Counted from the first letter of the stretch, positions 7,731-17,220 are shown. The stretch: 64,000 nt of DNA from Bog-532 sp963775825 (GCA_963775825.1 CAVZKY010000079.1:70315-134314); one strand, 5' to 3'. Numbers and translations are program-made. The notes: generated by a model not told the origin, from the sequence alone.

Positions 7731-8418
7731 GTTCGCCCACCGTCATGGGATGAGCCGCTGCGTGCGGTTCGCGGTGGTGCTATGCGGCTACTCAACCTTG
7801 GTCACCACGATTGACTGCGCTGCCGGGGGATCGGAGCGCTTTGTGCGGGCTGATCAGGGCGCCGCTGACATCTACCGGGCCGCCATTTAGCGCTGAAGAT
7901 TCGTGCCATAGATCGCGGACGTCACAGAATGACGCCCATAGCGGACTCGCGCACATTTTGGGGCTGATAAAACGCTCATTGATGGCCCCAATAAGGTTAT
8001 TACGACGCCCGCCCACCGAACGGTTCACGCCCGCCACGATTTTTTTCAACCGGGCTGGACGGCTGGCACGCCGGTGGTGACCTGAACTCCCTTCTGATGC
8101 CTGTAGGTAGCTAACTGTCTCAGTATGTTTGAGAATCCCTGCTCACAGGGGGTCAGGGAGTCCTTCGATCGACCGTCGCCGCTTTCCCCGCCGAGGCACA
8201 CCCGCGTCGAACAGTGATTTCGAATTGCCGGACCGAATGTGAACTATCCCGGCGAGATCGGTCGTAAAAGCAGTTAAGCCCGCAAAGGAGCATAGCCAGG
8301 GGAAGGGAAATCCAATGAGCGCAACAGCATTGGCAATTGGCCACAAAAGAGAAAACCAGGTGGCGGAGATCCTCCAAGCCTCAATCAACCGGTTGAGCAG
8401 CAGCGCCCAATCCGCCAC
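7731..8418. other. gene-poor low-GC island stretch
   Basis: About 690 bp with lower GC than its surroundings. Only short overlapping frames on both strands are open, none with a recognisable domain. A 106-residue hydrophobic frame on the minus strand (8143-8463) has an organism-untypical codon choice and no ribosome binding site. I see no convincing gene here. Confidence 0.5.
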
Positions 8419-9149
8419 GGCGAGGCCCGCGAGTACGAAACTGTCCAGCAGTGGAGTAGGCATCTACAGACCCGCATCGGCGGCGCGGCGCTTGGCACGT
8501 CGGTCATCCCGGACTGCATGGAGCAGGCATCGTCCTTGAGTTGCCCTACTTGTTCCGCCTGATGGGCCGCGGGGCCATCGGAACCGGTGAACTAGTGGGC
8601 GCCAAGATCGACGCCGAGGCTGATCTCACGGCCATCTTCGCTCTGTGGAGCGGTGCCATCAACAAGAGTGTGCTCGCCGCGGCAGCAGGGGGTGTCGTCA
8701 TCGTGGACTCCATTGCCTACGCGGCTTTCGGAGCCAAGGTCCTGGCTCTGGGTTTCAAGCTCGGCGTCAAAGCCGCCGCAGCCGACATCGGCGGGGTGGC
8801 CGGAGCGGCCATCAGTGCCGGTGCCGGACCGGTCGGCAGTATGCTTCAGCCGATCTTTGGCCATGTCCTCGGCAAGATCTCGGCAAGATCTCGGCCAAGA
8901 TCCAGCCAAATTGGCGCCAAGGCTCTTGTCGGGTTCGTTCCTCTCTTTGGTGCCGCCGTCAGCATCGGCATCAGCCTGTACATCCTGGACGAGTTCCTCA
9001 CGTCGGCCAAGCTCTACTACCAGCAAAAGCTCAAGGATGTGGCGTGCAGTTCGGCGTGCAGTGAGGCCTCCGGGACCGGGGTCCGGAAGACGGGGCGTTG
9101 CGGTAGCTCGTCTCGGCCTCCACTAGCTCAGCCGGGATATGAATCTTGA
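8419..9149 (+). pseudogene. frameshifted Ala/Gly-rich hydrophobic protein, unknown family
   Basis: The main frame from 8541 (TTG) encodes about 200 residues beginning LPYLFRLMGRGAIGTGELVG. It has two hydrophobic Gly/Ala-rich stretches (SVLAAAAGGVVIVDSIAYAA; VGFVPLFGAAVSIGISLYIL), like a membrane-inserting or pore-type protein. Upstream of the TTG the same frame gives GAGIVLEL, while sensible sequence (GEAREYETVQQWSRHLQTRI) continues in another frame from 8419 to about 8510. A frameshift near 8505-8520 therefore cut off the N-terminus. The middle holds an 11-bp duplication at about 8873-8895, and the C-terminal 40 residues look degenerate. I do not recognise the family. Confidence 0.5.
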
Positions 9150-9212
9150 GATACCGGAAGATATCGCGGCCCGCATGTTCGAGGTCGCCAAGCGAAACGC
9201 ATGGAGGTAGAC

Positions 9213-9686
9213 ATGCGGAAGATTGCAAGCGTGGTCGCAGCCAGCGTTGGCCTGCGGGGAACGGACGCGGCGTGCCCAGATCGGCTTCGGTCGGGGCACG
9301 CCGTCAAAGCGGTCGTGGTCGAGCGGAACGAGAACGACAAGGTTACGAACTACAAGCTCCAGAACGCCGATCCGATGACCGGCAGGTTCGGCTACCTGCC
9401 GCTGGGTGACGGCGGCGTGTACGCGGTGAAGTGGACCAAGATCGGTAAGAACCAGGTCAACGGTACCGGCAAGTACACTGGGGACGGATGGGCAGCTACC
9501 GGAACGGCCGGTCAACATCCTGCTTACGGCAGCAACTACAAGTACACCAAGATCAGCATCACACTCGCGCAGTCGTGGTACGGCACCACCAAGGGCAGCT
9601 ACGGCTTACGGGCACGGCGCGCACCACACAACCGCGCAATCCACCTCGCGGTCAACGACCCGACCACCAACCTGATCCGGTACTAG
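9213..9686 (+). CDS. hypothetical secreted-type protein
   Basis: 157 residues from the ATG at 9213, chosen because GGAGG lies 6 nt upstream. The N-terminus MRKIASVVAASVGL looks like a shortened signal peptide. It is followed by a Gly/Tyr/Thr-rich region (KWTKIGKNQVNGTGKYTGDG, YGSNYKYTKISITLAQSWYG) that resembles an extracellular beta-rich domain. No catalytic motif is seen and the family is not recognised. The Arg-rich stretch LRARRAPHNRA near the end may show local frameshift damage. It lies inside the decayed island. Confidence 0.4.
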   Translation: MRKIASVVAASVGLRGTDAACPDRLRSGHAVKAVVVERNENDKVTNYKLQNADPMTGRFGYLPLGDGGVYAVKWTKIGKNQVNGTGKYTGDGWAATGTAGQHPAYGSNYKYTKISITLAQSWYGTTKGSYGLRARRAPHNRAIHLAVNDPTTNLIRY

Positions 9687-9848
9687 AAATAATGCGCCAC
9701 TGGCGTGGCGCGCCGTTGGATCGCAGGTCGCGCGGCTGGAGCCGTGCTGACCGGTGGGTGCGGGGTTAGGGTGGTGGGGCAGGGTGGAAGTGCACAGTTG
9801 TGCTGGCGCGCGAACGTCGTCACGGTTGCTATGGACGTTCGAGGCGCG

Positions 9849-10834
9849 TCTAGACGACCAATTCCAAGGGATTCCTGGTGGATACGAGGCGAGGGCGTCC
9901 AAGATCAGTTTGTGACGACTGACATGGACACCCTCGCTACCGCACTGTACGTGAGAACTGATGACCTGCTGAAGGGATCGCCGCAGCTCGCGCCGTGGCG
10001 GCCGGAGGCGGGCATCTGACCGCAGCTCAGTGACGAGGAGCTGGTCACCCTTGCCGTGATGCAGGCCCGCTGGGGTTCACCTGCGAGGACAGCTGGCTGC
10101 GGCACGCCCGCGCTCACTGCGGCACTGTCCCGTACCTGAGCAGCGGCTATAACAAGCGCCTGCGCGCCGCCGCGCCGATGATCCGGTCCTGTATCCGGGT
10201 CCTGGCCTCCGATACCACCGTATGGACCGACGACGTGTGGGTCGTCGTTCGACCCGGTGGAGTGCGGCCGCTCCCGTGAGACCGCCAAGCGTTCTGAGCT
10301 GGCCGGATGGGCTGAGTACGGGTACTGCGCCAGTCACTCGCGCTACTTCTGGGGATTGCGCCTGCACCTGGTGTGCACCCTGCAGGGCCTGCCCGTCGCC
10401 TTCGCCCTGACCGGCGCGAAGGCGGACGAGCGCGAGGTGCTGGCCGGCATGTTCACCGCCGCCCGGACCTGGTCATCGCCCGGCCCGGCCAGACCCTCAT
10501 CGGCGACAAGAACTACTACGGTGCCGCCTTCGAGGCAGCCATGGCCTGCGAGGGGATCAGGCTGCTGCGGCCCGCCCGCAAGGGCGAGCCCGCCCGGGCC
10601 GGCGCGCACCTGTTCAAGCCGCTGCGCCAGATCATCGAATCGGTCAACGACACCTTCAAAGGCCAGCTTGACCTGGAACGGCACGGCGGCCACACGCCCG
10701 GCGGAGTGATGGTCCGCGTCCTGCAGCGCATCCTGGCCCTGACCGCCGCGATCTGGCACAACGACACCACCGGGCAGCCCGTCCTGCGATCGCTGGTGTC
10801 TTACGACCACTGACCTTGGAATCAGTCATCTAGA
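9849..10834 (+). mobile_element. IS982-family insertion sequence, inactivated
   Basis: About 986 bp, close to the usual 1 kb of IS982 elements. The imperfect terminal inverted repeats are TCTAGACGACCAATTCC (from 9849, 21 bp to 9869) and the complement of 10814-10834, matching at 18 of 21 positions. The enclosed transposase gene is dead. The outermost bases and any target duplication are unclear. Confidence 0.75.
9912..10813 (+). pseudogene. IS982-family transposase pseudogene
   Basis: The pieces read in family order: VTTDMDTLATALYVRTDDLL (9912 on), an in-frame TGA at 10017, QLSDEELVTLAVMQA, a shift near 10065, LGFTCEDSWLRHARAH and SGYNKRLRAA, a shift near 10245, VECGRSRETAKRSELAGWA and YGYCASHSRYFWGLRLHLVC, a shift near 10470, then IGDKNYYGAAFEAAM, LFKPLRQIIESVNDTFKGQ and LERHGGHTPGGVMVRVLQ to the stop. 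One nonsense mutation and at least three frameshifts rule out activity. Confidence 0.85.
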
Positions 10835-10922
10835 GCGTCGGGCACCTGCTTGAAGAGCTGTAGGGCTCGATCAGCTCGGCGGGCTCGGCGATTACCTGAG
10901 ATCCTGCAGAACAGAAGCCGGG

Positions 10923-12135
10923 TCACGCCGGCCCCTCTTCTATGTCCGCGGTCCTGTCGACGATGGCCCCGTTCAGGATCACCGCGGCGACGCGGCGAAG
11001 GGCGCCGATGTTATTCAGCGGGTTCCCGTCCACGAGAAGCAGGTCGGCGTCATAGCCTGCGCGCAGGCGGCCCTTGTGTTCGCCCAGCCCGCAGCTTTGG
11101 GCCGCGCACGAGGTGGCGGCGGCCAGCGCGTCGGCGGTCGATACGCCTCCGGCCACGAGATCCGCGACTGCCTCGGGTAGAACTCCGTGCGGCTTTCGCG
11201 GGCTGATGCCCCCGTCGCTGCCGGAGATCAGCCGCACACCTGCCCCGTGCATCCGGGCCGCATGGGCTTCCGCGCCTCCCAGGTCCCGCCGGTGCGCTGC
11301 CTGATGGCAAGGACCGCGGCCGGTGGTGCGATCCGGCCGCCCGGCCCAGCGGCGGACACACCACAGTTTCGCGGGAGGCCAGCCGCTCCAGCAACCGGTC
11401 AGGCATCTGGATGCCCGACGGGGTCAGGCAGGTGCAGTGCTCGATGCCGTCATCCGCCGCGTTCCACCGCCTGGCCGATCTCTGGCTGGCCGTGCACGTG
11501 CGCGGTCACCGGCAACCCGGCCGCATGCGCCTTCTCCACGCTACTCGCCGCTCTACCAGCTGTGAACTGGCACAGCAGCGGGTATGAGCCCGGCGTCATG
11601 ACCCCGCGACTGGCACACCTCGACCAGGGCGGACTCGTGCTGGACGCGGCCGCGCACAGCCCGAAGCTGCTCCGGCCCGGTCGCCTCCCCGCCCATGTTC
11701 GCGCAATGCCCGTCGCGGCTGGTGATGGGCGGCCCCGATGCCACGATTGTCGGCGCCGCTGAGTGCGGGCCGGCCGGCGTACTGGTCCGGCTCCTCCAGT
11801 CCAGCACCGCTGCCCGGCGGTCACCCAGGTCGCGGACCGACGTCACACCGGCGGCGAGCTGACCCGCTAACGAATTGCTGATCACCCCGGCCAACCCCGG
11901 GTCGTCGTACTCGGGGAGCCGATCGAGGGCACCCGGGCGGCGCACGCGAGCTGGACGTGGGGGTACCACCCGGGACGCACCTGGTCAGCCGGGAAGTGCG
12001 CCAACTCGACATCGGCTGGCAGACCGTGGCATCCCGTCCTACTGCGACGATGCGTCCCTCAGCAAGCAAGACGACCACGCCTCCGCGCACGAGGCGCTCA
12101 CCGTCAAAGGCACGCTCCGCCCGAATTGCCAGCAT
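10923..12135 (-). pseudogene. metal-dependent amidohydrolase pseudogene
   Basis: Remnants of an imidazolonepropionase-like amidohydrolase occur in the right order on the minus strand. MLAIRAERAFDGERLVRGGV starts at 12135 behind GGAGG; then come PGALDRLPEYDDPGLAGVIS, LAAGVTSVRDLGDRRAAVLD, PTIVASGPPITSRDGHCANM, LPVTAHVHGQPEIGQAVE, and at the C-terminus RLISGSDGGISPRKPHGVLP with GLGEHKGRLRAGYDADLLLV ending at 10923. These lie in different frames, so at least three frameshifts have accumulated. The HxH and SDGG-type metal-ligand regions are partly visible. It could once have hydrolysed an amide or cyclic amide. Confidence 0.8.
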
Positions 12136-12772
12136 TCCTGGCCTCCACTGCAGCAGGGCCGCCGACCCCGCTCCAAGGCCGCCCACGAACGATAGTCGAC
12201 CAAGATTCCACCCTGCGCCAGCACGGCCCTCTTGCCAGGAACAGGGACGGGAGGCGTGACCGTTACGGGAAGATGCCGAATCGCCGGATGCTGAGGTCAG
12301 CGCGACGAGCGGAGACCGTCGAAGAGGAGATAAGCGCACGTGCGGCGGGTCATAGGGATGCGGAACGAACCAGCCCAAGCACACGGGGCCGCCGCCTGGT
12401 TATCGGGTGGGTGGCGCAGCTGTGCGGCCGTAAGGCTAGCGCGGCCGCTGTGACAGGCCGCGCTGGCTGGGGAAAGGCAGGCGCCGGGAGAGGCAGGTCG
12501 CGCGGGCCGGGGCGGAGCGGGCCGTGCCCGTCTCCGGCGCCCGCGTGGTCTACCGCAGGACGGCCAGCTGCGCTCGTTTCGCCGCCGCCCCCGATCGGCC
12601 CGCCCCCGCGCCGCGCACCGCCCCCGCGCCGCGCACCGCCGCCGCGGGCGCTGTGGCCTGGCCCGGTAACCAGGTGCCCCTGGTGCTGCGGTGACTGCTG
12701 AGTCATTCGCCGGGCCGTACCCGGCGGCCCGGCACCGGCGCTCCCGGCTACCGGGAGCATTTTCAGGGATAT
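12136..12772. other. non-coding GC-rich stretch between amidohydrolase remnant and IS
   Basis: No protein-like frame is seen. A CCCCCGCGCCGCGCACCG motif is repeated about twice near 12600-12640. The last 25 bp (12748-12772) are identical to 14789-14813, the junction of the 175-bp tandem repeat into which the ISAzo13-type element inserted. Confidence 0.6.
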
Positions 12773-14635
12773 GGCAGGGTCTGTTTTTAAGTTGGCGGTT
12801 TCGGGCGTGTCGTGGGCCGTCGCTGGCGTGGTTTGAAGTGTTCTGGCATGGTCTGGCCGTTTTCCGGGATGGTGAGGGTGCTGCCGGCCGCGGCGGCGTA
12901 TTGCAGGAGTGCGGCTGGGGTGCGGGGGAGGACGGCTGGCGGCGGGGCGGTGGCGGGCAGCGGGACGCGGGCGCTGGCGAGGAGTTCGGCGGTCAGGATG
13001 GTGGCGTGGCTGATGGTGGCGGGATCGACGCCGAGCAGGACGCCGATGGCCCGGGTGGGCAGGTTCAGGTGGCCGCGGAGGCGGGCGGCGAGGATGTGGT
13101 CGGTGACGTCGAGCCTGCGGTTGCGGCTGGGGGCGCCGCCGTTGCGGACGGCGTTGACGCGGCGGCCGCCGCGGTGGGTGTAGTTCTGCTGCTCGCGGCG
13201 GGCGGCGAACGGGATTTCCAGGGCCGCGGCCACCGATTCCAGGTCATCGGGCTGCATACCGGTCAGCGCGGGGTGGTTCAGGGCATCGCGCGGGACGCGG
13301 CCGGGGCGTTCGGGGGCGGGCTCCGGTTCCGGGGCGGGCCGGGGGGCGGGCAGGAACGCGTAGTTCCACTCGCCGTGGAAGGGATCCCGCTCCAGGACGC
13401 GGTCCTGCAGGCAGGTCATCCGCGCGTCGCTGATCTCGATCCCGGCGGGGTAGACGTTATCGTCGCGGACGGCGGTGCACTTCGGCCGCCGGCGTGACGG
13501 TGGCGGCGATCCCGGCGACGGCGTCATCGACGGTCATCAGGGGCCGGCCGCGCCAGGTCCTGGTGACGTGGCAGAACATCCGGTGCTCAATTTTGTTCCA
13601 CTTGGACGTGGCGGGCGGGAAGTGGCACACCTCGATCCGCAGCCCGGTCTGCGCCGCGAGGACAGCCAGCTGGTCTTTCCACAGCCGGCAGCGGGCGCCG
13701 TTGGAGCCGCCGGAATCGGCGGTGACCAGCAGCCGGGTGGCGTGCGGGTAGCGGGCAGCGCCTTCCTGCTGCCACCACAGGCGCAGCGCGTTCACCGCGA
13801 ACGCGCCGGTGTCGCAGCTGGTGCCGACCGACACGAACCCGCGGTTGGCAGTGATGTCATAGATCCCGTAGGGGGCGATCCGGGCCGTGTCCTGACCGGG
13901 GAAGGAGTGGTCGCCGACCTTTACCGGGTTCCCCTTCGGCCGCCACGTCTGGCCGTCCCGGTGAAACGGGCCGATGTACTCCTTCTTTTTCGTGTCCACG
14001 CTGATCACGGGATCCCCGGTATCGCGGAACCCCGTAATCTTCGCGTTGATGTGCCGGAACTGGGCGTCCCGGTCCGGGTGCTGCCTGCCCTCCAGCACCT
14101 TCGCCGGCGACTGCAGGCTGTAGCCCTCCCCGCGCATCAGCCGCGCGACCGCGTCCTTCCCGCAGGAAAAGCCCCGCGCGGCCACCCGGCCCGCGATGTC
14201 CCGCAGCGACAGCGAGCACCACGTGATCTCCGTCATCGGATCCCCGCGGGTGCCCTCATCCACGACCTGCAGGAACACCTCCTGTAACCCCGGCTGCGCC
14301 TTCGCGGCCTCCGGCCGGCCTGCGCCCGGCCGCCGTGACCGCCCCGGCCACGGCTCCGCGCCGCCGGCCAGCTCACCGGCACCCGCCATCACCGTTGCCC
14401 GCGACACCCCGGCCGCCCTCGCGACCACGGCCGCCGCCGCGGCCAGCCCGCAGTCCCGCAGCGCTGCCTGCGCCCGCGCCTCCGACCCCAGGTACAGCCG
14501 CCAGCCCCGCTCATCCGTATGCGGCCGGTACTCCGCGAACTTATCCGCCAGCACCGCCACCAGCGCATCATCGGTACCCATAGCGCAATCCTGCCACCCA
14601 AATCATGCAATGCCAGGTAAATAACCGACGCTGCC
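12773..14635 (-). mobile_element. ISAzo13-family insertion sequence with 3-bp TAT target duplication
   Basis: 1863 bp. The ends GGCAGGGTCTGTTTTTAAG (12773 on) and the complement of 14635 backwards, GGCAGCGTCGGTTATTTAC, form imperfect inverted repeats (about 18 of 24 matches). TAT flanks both sides (12770-12772 and 14636-14638). The uninterrupted sequence survives at 14789-14825 in the neighbouring repeat copy (TTTTCAGGGATATCCGCTGA), which confirms the insertion point and the 3-bp duplication. Confidence 0.85.
12787..14581 (-). pseudogene. ISAzo13-family transposase, split by one frameshift
   Basis: The first segment (14581 to about 13490) starts MGTDDALVAVLADKFAEYRP. It carries LSLRDIAGRVAARGFSCGKD, the DDE-domain stretches VISVDTKKKEYIGPF and LLVTADSGGSNGARCRLWK, and FPPATSKWNKIEHRMF, the features of Rhodopirellula/ISAzo13-type transposases. 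After TVTPA the frame degrades to AEVHRRPRR; one base further the other frame gives KCTAVRDDNVYPAGIEISDA and HGEWNYAFLP, the expected continuation, running to 12787. The single shift near 13485-13495 makes it inactive unless it is a sequencing error or programmed. Confidence 0.85.
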
Positions 14636-14956
14636 TATCCGCTGAATACGCTCCCCATAGGCACCCGCGCCGCGGCCGGGGCACCTCCAGCGCCACAGCA
14701 GACCCAGCACGGCTCAGCCGCCCCGAGCCCAGCCCGGCGCCAGCACCCACATCCGGCCCACCCCCACGCCGACCTCGCCGGCGCCCGCCTACCGGGAGCA
14801 TTTTCAGGGATATCCGCTGACTACGCTCCCCATAGGCACCGGCGCCGCGACCGGGGCACCTCCAGCGCCACAGCAGACCCAGCACGGCTCAGCCGCCCCG
14901 AGCCCAGGGCGCCAGCACCCACATCCGGCCCACCCCCACGCCGACCTCGCCGCCAC
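14636..14956. repeat. 175-bp direct tandem repeat (interrupted by the IS in the first copy)
   Basis: Copy A (14636-14788) and copy B (14811-14956) are nearly identical over about 145 bp, with the period 175 bp; both contain CTACGCTCCCCATAGG-like and CCCACATCCGGCCCACCCCC segments. The missing first 25 bp of copy A lie on the far side of the IS at 12748-12772. No protein is encoded. Function unknown. Confidence 0.85.
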
Positions 14957-15048
14957 CACGCCATACACCAGCAACCCATCACCGGCGGGTTCCCTCCGCA
15001 TCCCTATAACGAGCAACGAACGGCCGTGACGCCTCCGGCGGGGCGCTC

Positions 15049-15067
15049 CGAATCCCACGCCCTCCGC
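15049..15067 (+). repeat. attR-like 19-bp repeat of the tRNA-Ser 3' end
   Basis: CGAATCCCACGCCCTCCGC, identical to 7661-7679. The bases before it do not form a tRNA, so it is a stand-alone att remnant that marks the right end of the island. Confidence 0.85.
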
Positions 15068-15091
15068 TGACTTGCACGAACGCGCTTTGTG

Positions 15092-15119
15092 GGGTCGGCC
15101 GGACATACCCGGCCGACCC
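15092..15119 (+). terminator. strong hairpin after attR, probable original tRNA-Ser terminator
   Basis: GGGTCGGCCGG (15092-15102) and CCGGCCGACCC (15109-15119) form a perfect 11-bp stem with a 6-nt loop, 24 nt after the att repeat. Before the island inserted, this hairpin would have directly followed tRNA-Ser(TGA). Confidence 0.65.
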
Positions 15120-15331
15120 GGAACGCCGGAGATGGACGCACAGTCGGCAGCCCGTCGCCATCGTCGCCTGGCTCGTCCCGCCCGCCGCAGCTAGCGTCAC
15201 CACACCATCAAGCCACGTCGTTACAGCCGCAAAGTAAGTGACGATCAGTGATCAACTGTGTACTGTAATGCACAACCAAGCGGGGCATTTCGCCGAACAC
15301 CACCGGGGAACTTCGGCGAGCGCCATCACGG

Positions 15332-16531
15332 TTGGACCGAGTTGCTCCGGGGGGCCGATGCTGCAGCGGGGCATCAGTGGCCAGGGTCGACCCATACCGA
15401 AGTCAGCCGCGCCATCGGGCCAGGCGGCCTGCCGGCCGGGCCGCCTGGTGGCTGCTGGATCTCAGCCCCGGCGACCGGGCCGCGCTCGGCATGTGGGCCG
15501 CCGCGCACCTGGCCCTTTTCGTCCTCGCCTGGGCGGCCGCGTGGGTGTACCGCACCACTCCCGGCCACGCGCCGCTGACCGGGGTGTACGAACACTGGGA
15601 TGCGGCCCTGCTGCGGAACATCGCCCAGTACGGCTACTTCTCGCCGCACTCAACGGCGAACAACACCGTGTTCTTTCCCGGCTACCCGATGACGCTGGCG
15701 GTGGTGCACCTGATCCTGCGCAGCTGGGTGCTGTCCGAGCTGGTCGTCGCGGGCGTCGCGGGCTGTTTTGCTGTCATCTCGCTGTCCCGGCTCGCCGGGG
15801 GGCGCCGTGCGGTGCTCTACCTCCTGACCGCACCCGCCGCGATCTTTCTGCTGGTCGGGTACACCGAGTGCTTGTTCCTGGCGCTCGCGATCCCGGCCTG
15901 GCACGCCGCGACCCGCGGCCGGTGGTGGCGCGCCGCGCTGGTGGCGGGACTGACCGGGCTGGTGGGTCCGGACGCCGTCTTCATGATCCCGGCGCTGGCC
16001 GTGATGGCCCTGACCGGACCGCGCGGGCAGCGTCTGGCGAACGCCGGGAAAGCCTGCTGCGCCCTCGCCGGACCGGCGGCCTACGAGATCTACCTGACGG
16101 CGTGCACCGGCACCTGGGACGCCTGGGCCAAGGCGCAGCAGGCCGGCTGGGACCTGCACCTGGCCACACCGATCCAGGCACTGAAGACCACCTGGTGGGC
16201 GGCGTTCCGGCACCCGTTCAGCGCCGCCTACGCGTTCGAGTTCCAGCTGGAGCTGGCCGCGATGGCCGCGATGCTCCTGGCCACGCTCGCGTTCCTGTGG
16301 TGGCGCCGCTGGCCCGAGGCCGTGTACTGCGGGCTCGCCGCGCTCGCGCTCGGCACGCAGACCTGGTACCAGGCCTGCCCGCGCACGCTCCTGGTGCTGT
16401 TCCCGGTCTGGATCGCGCTCGCCGGGCTGGAAGCGCGCCGGACATGGGTCCGGTACGTGTACCTCAGCGTGAGCGCGCCGCTCGCCGCCGTGGTGGGGCT
16501 GTTGTTCCTGTCGTACCAGTGGGCAGGCTGA
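15332..16531 (+). CDS. PIG-V-like mannosyltransferase, integral membrane
   Basis: 399 residues with about ten membrane helices. The first lumenal loop has YEHWDAALLRNIAQYGYFSP, resembling the WDxxxxxxIAxxGY signature of PIG-V/GT76-type mannosyltransferases, followed by NNTVFFPGYPM and GYTECLFLALAIP. It probably transfers mannose from a polyprenol donor outside the membrane. The start is uncertain: TTG at 15332 gives the longest form, GTG at 15377 or ATG at 15491 would start closer to the first helix, and none has a clear ribosome binding site. It is the first intact gene after the island. Confidence 0.8.
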   Translation: MDRVAPGGRCCSGASVARVDPYRSQPRHRARRPAGRAAWWLLDLSPGDRAALGMWAAAHLALFVLAWAAAWVYRTTPGHAPLTGVYEHWDAALLRNIAQYGYFSPHSTANNTVFFPGYPMTLAVVHLILRSWVLSELVVAGVAGCFAVISLSRLAGGRRAVLYLLTAPAAIFLLVGYTECLFLALAIPAWHAATRGRWWRAALVAGLTGLVGPDAVFMIPALAVMALTGPRGQRLANAGKACCALAGPAAYEIYLTACTGTWDAWAKAQQAGWDLHLATPIQALKTTWWAAFRHPFSAAYAFEFQLELAAMAAMLLATLAFLWWRRWPEAVYCGLAALALGTQTWYQACPRTLLVLFPVWIALAGLEARRTWVRYVYLSVSAPLAAVVGLLFLSYQWAG

Positions 16532-16751
16532 GGAACCGGGTCATGCTCTCTGGTGACGGCCAGCTACCCGCCCCCGCGGCGACCAACTCGGCGTCGTCAG
16601 CGACCAGGGTCCGGCCGTCGGCGCTCATTCCGCAGGCGGGATCGCCACCGGCATACCCGCCATTGCCGGCCTCGGTCAGCCTGCCGTTGTGGAGGTAGCC
16701 GCAGAGCATCGAGCGAGACCTTTGGACCGGTCGGGGTCGACGCGGGTGTGA

Positions 16752-17021
16752 TCAGCTAATTTGCCAGCCGTCGGTAAAGACGGCGCGGACCAGGTCGCGA
16801 AGCGGGCCGACGAGATCCCCCTCGGCGACCTGGGCGACGCGTTCGTCGGCCGCGATCTCATAGACCGGTTCGCCGGGATGCGGCCGGTACGGCGGCGGCA
16901 GATCCAGCCTGGCCTGTTCGGCGAGGCGCTCCCAGCGCGCGGCGTCCCGACGGCCGGTGGTGTCCAGCACCGCACGGCGGATCGTTCCGTCCCCGTTGAC
17001 CTGCGTAATCTCGCATTTCAT
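16752..17021 (-). CDS. emfourin-like small protein
   Basis: 89 residues. The pattern ITQVNGDGTIRRAVLDT, an acidic/basic helix (RDAARWERLAEQARLDLPPP) and a tail VYEIAADERVAQVAEGDLVGPLRDLV resemble emfourin-type inhibitors of M4 metalloproteases. No M4 protease gene is adjacent, so the role is uncertain. ATG at 17021 follows GAGGGCG; an ATG 9 nt upstream (17030) is an alternative. Confidence 0.55.
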   Translation of the reverse strand: MKCEITQVNGDGTIRRAVLDTTGRRDAARWERLAEQARLDLPPPYRPHPGEPVYEIAADERVAQVAEGDLVGPLRDLVRAVFTDGWQIS

Positions 17022-17220
17022 CGCCCTCATTTTGCCCGAAGCAGCTGAAATGGGGCTATCACCGGAGAGTAATCACCGGTGCGGAAATAGCAAAGAAGAC
17101 CACCGGCCACGGGGCACCTGGGGGCGCCTGAGCTGCGGCCGTCCCCGATCTGCAATCCCATTTGTCCTGATCGCCGTAGTTAAGGGAAACAACCCAGCTC
17201 TCTCAGAAGGAGCCTTTTCC

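Larger units (their letters stand above)
7680..15067. mobile_element. decayed genomic island integrated at tRNA-Ser(TGA)
   Basis: About 7.4 kb between the two 19-bp repeats. Almost everything inside is broken or foreign in style: a low-GC leader stretch, a frameshifted membrane protein gene, a small secreted-type gene, an IS982-family pseudogene, a shattered amidohydrolase gene, and an ISAzo13-family insertion in a tandem repeat. Intact housekeeping-type genes resume directly outside. No integrase, excisionase or replication gene is left, so the element can no longer move by itself. The boundaries are inferred from the repeats. Confidence 0.75.

Noticed and set aside
7792..8080. Two overlapping small frames (85 and 89 residues) on opposite strands
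   Set aside because: They overlap each other, have no ribosome binding site or domain and lie in low-complexity island DNA.
8143..8463. 106-residue hydrophobic minus-strand frame
   Set aside because: Codon use is atypical, the start has no ribosome binding site, and it overlaps the upstream end of the plus-strand pseudogene whose frames read like protein.
12590..12660. GC-rich direct repeats CCCCCGCGCCGCGCACCG as an origin or att site
   Set aside because: Short, low-complexity and only about two copies; no further structure.
16464..16709. 81-residue minus-strand frame before the PIG-V-like gene end
   Set aside because: It overlaps the end of an intact plus-strand gene and shows no domain.
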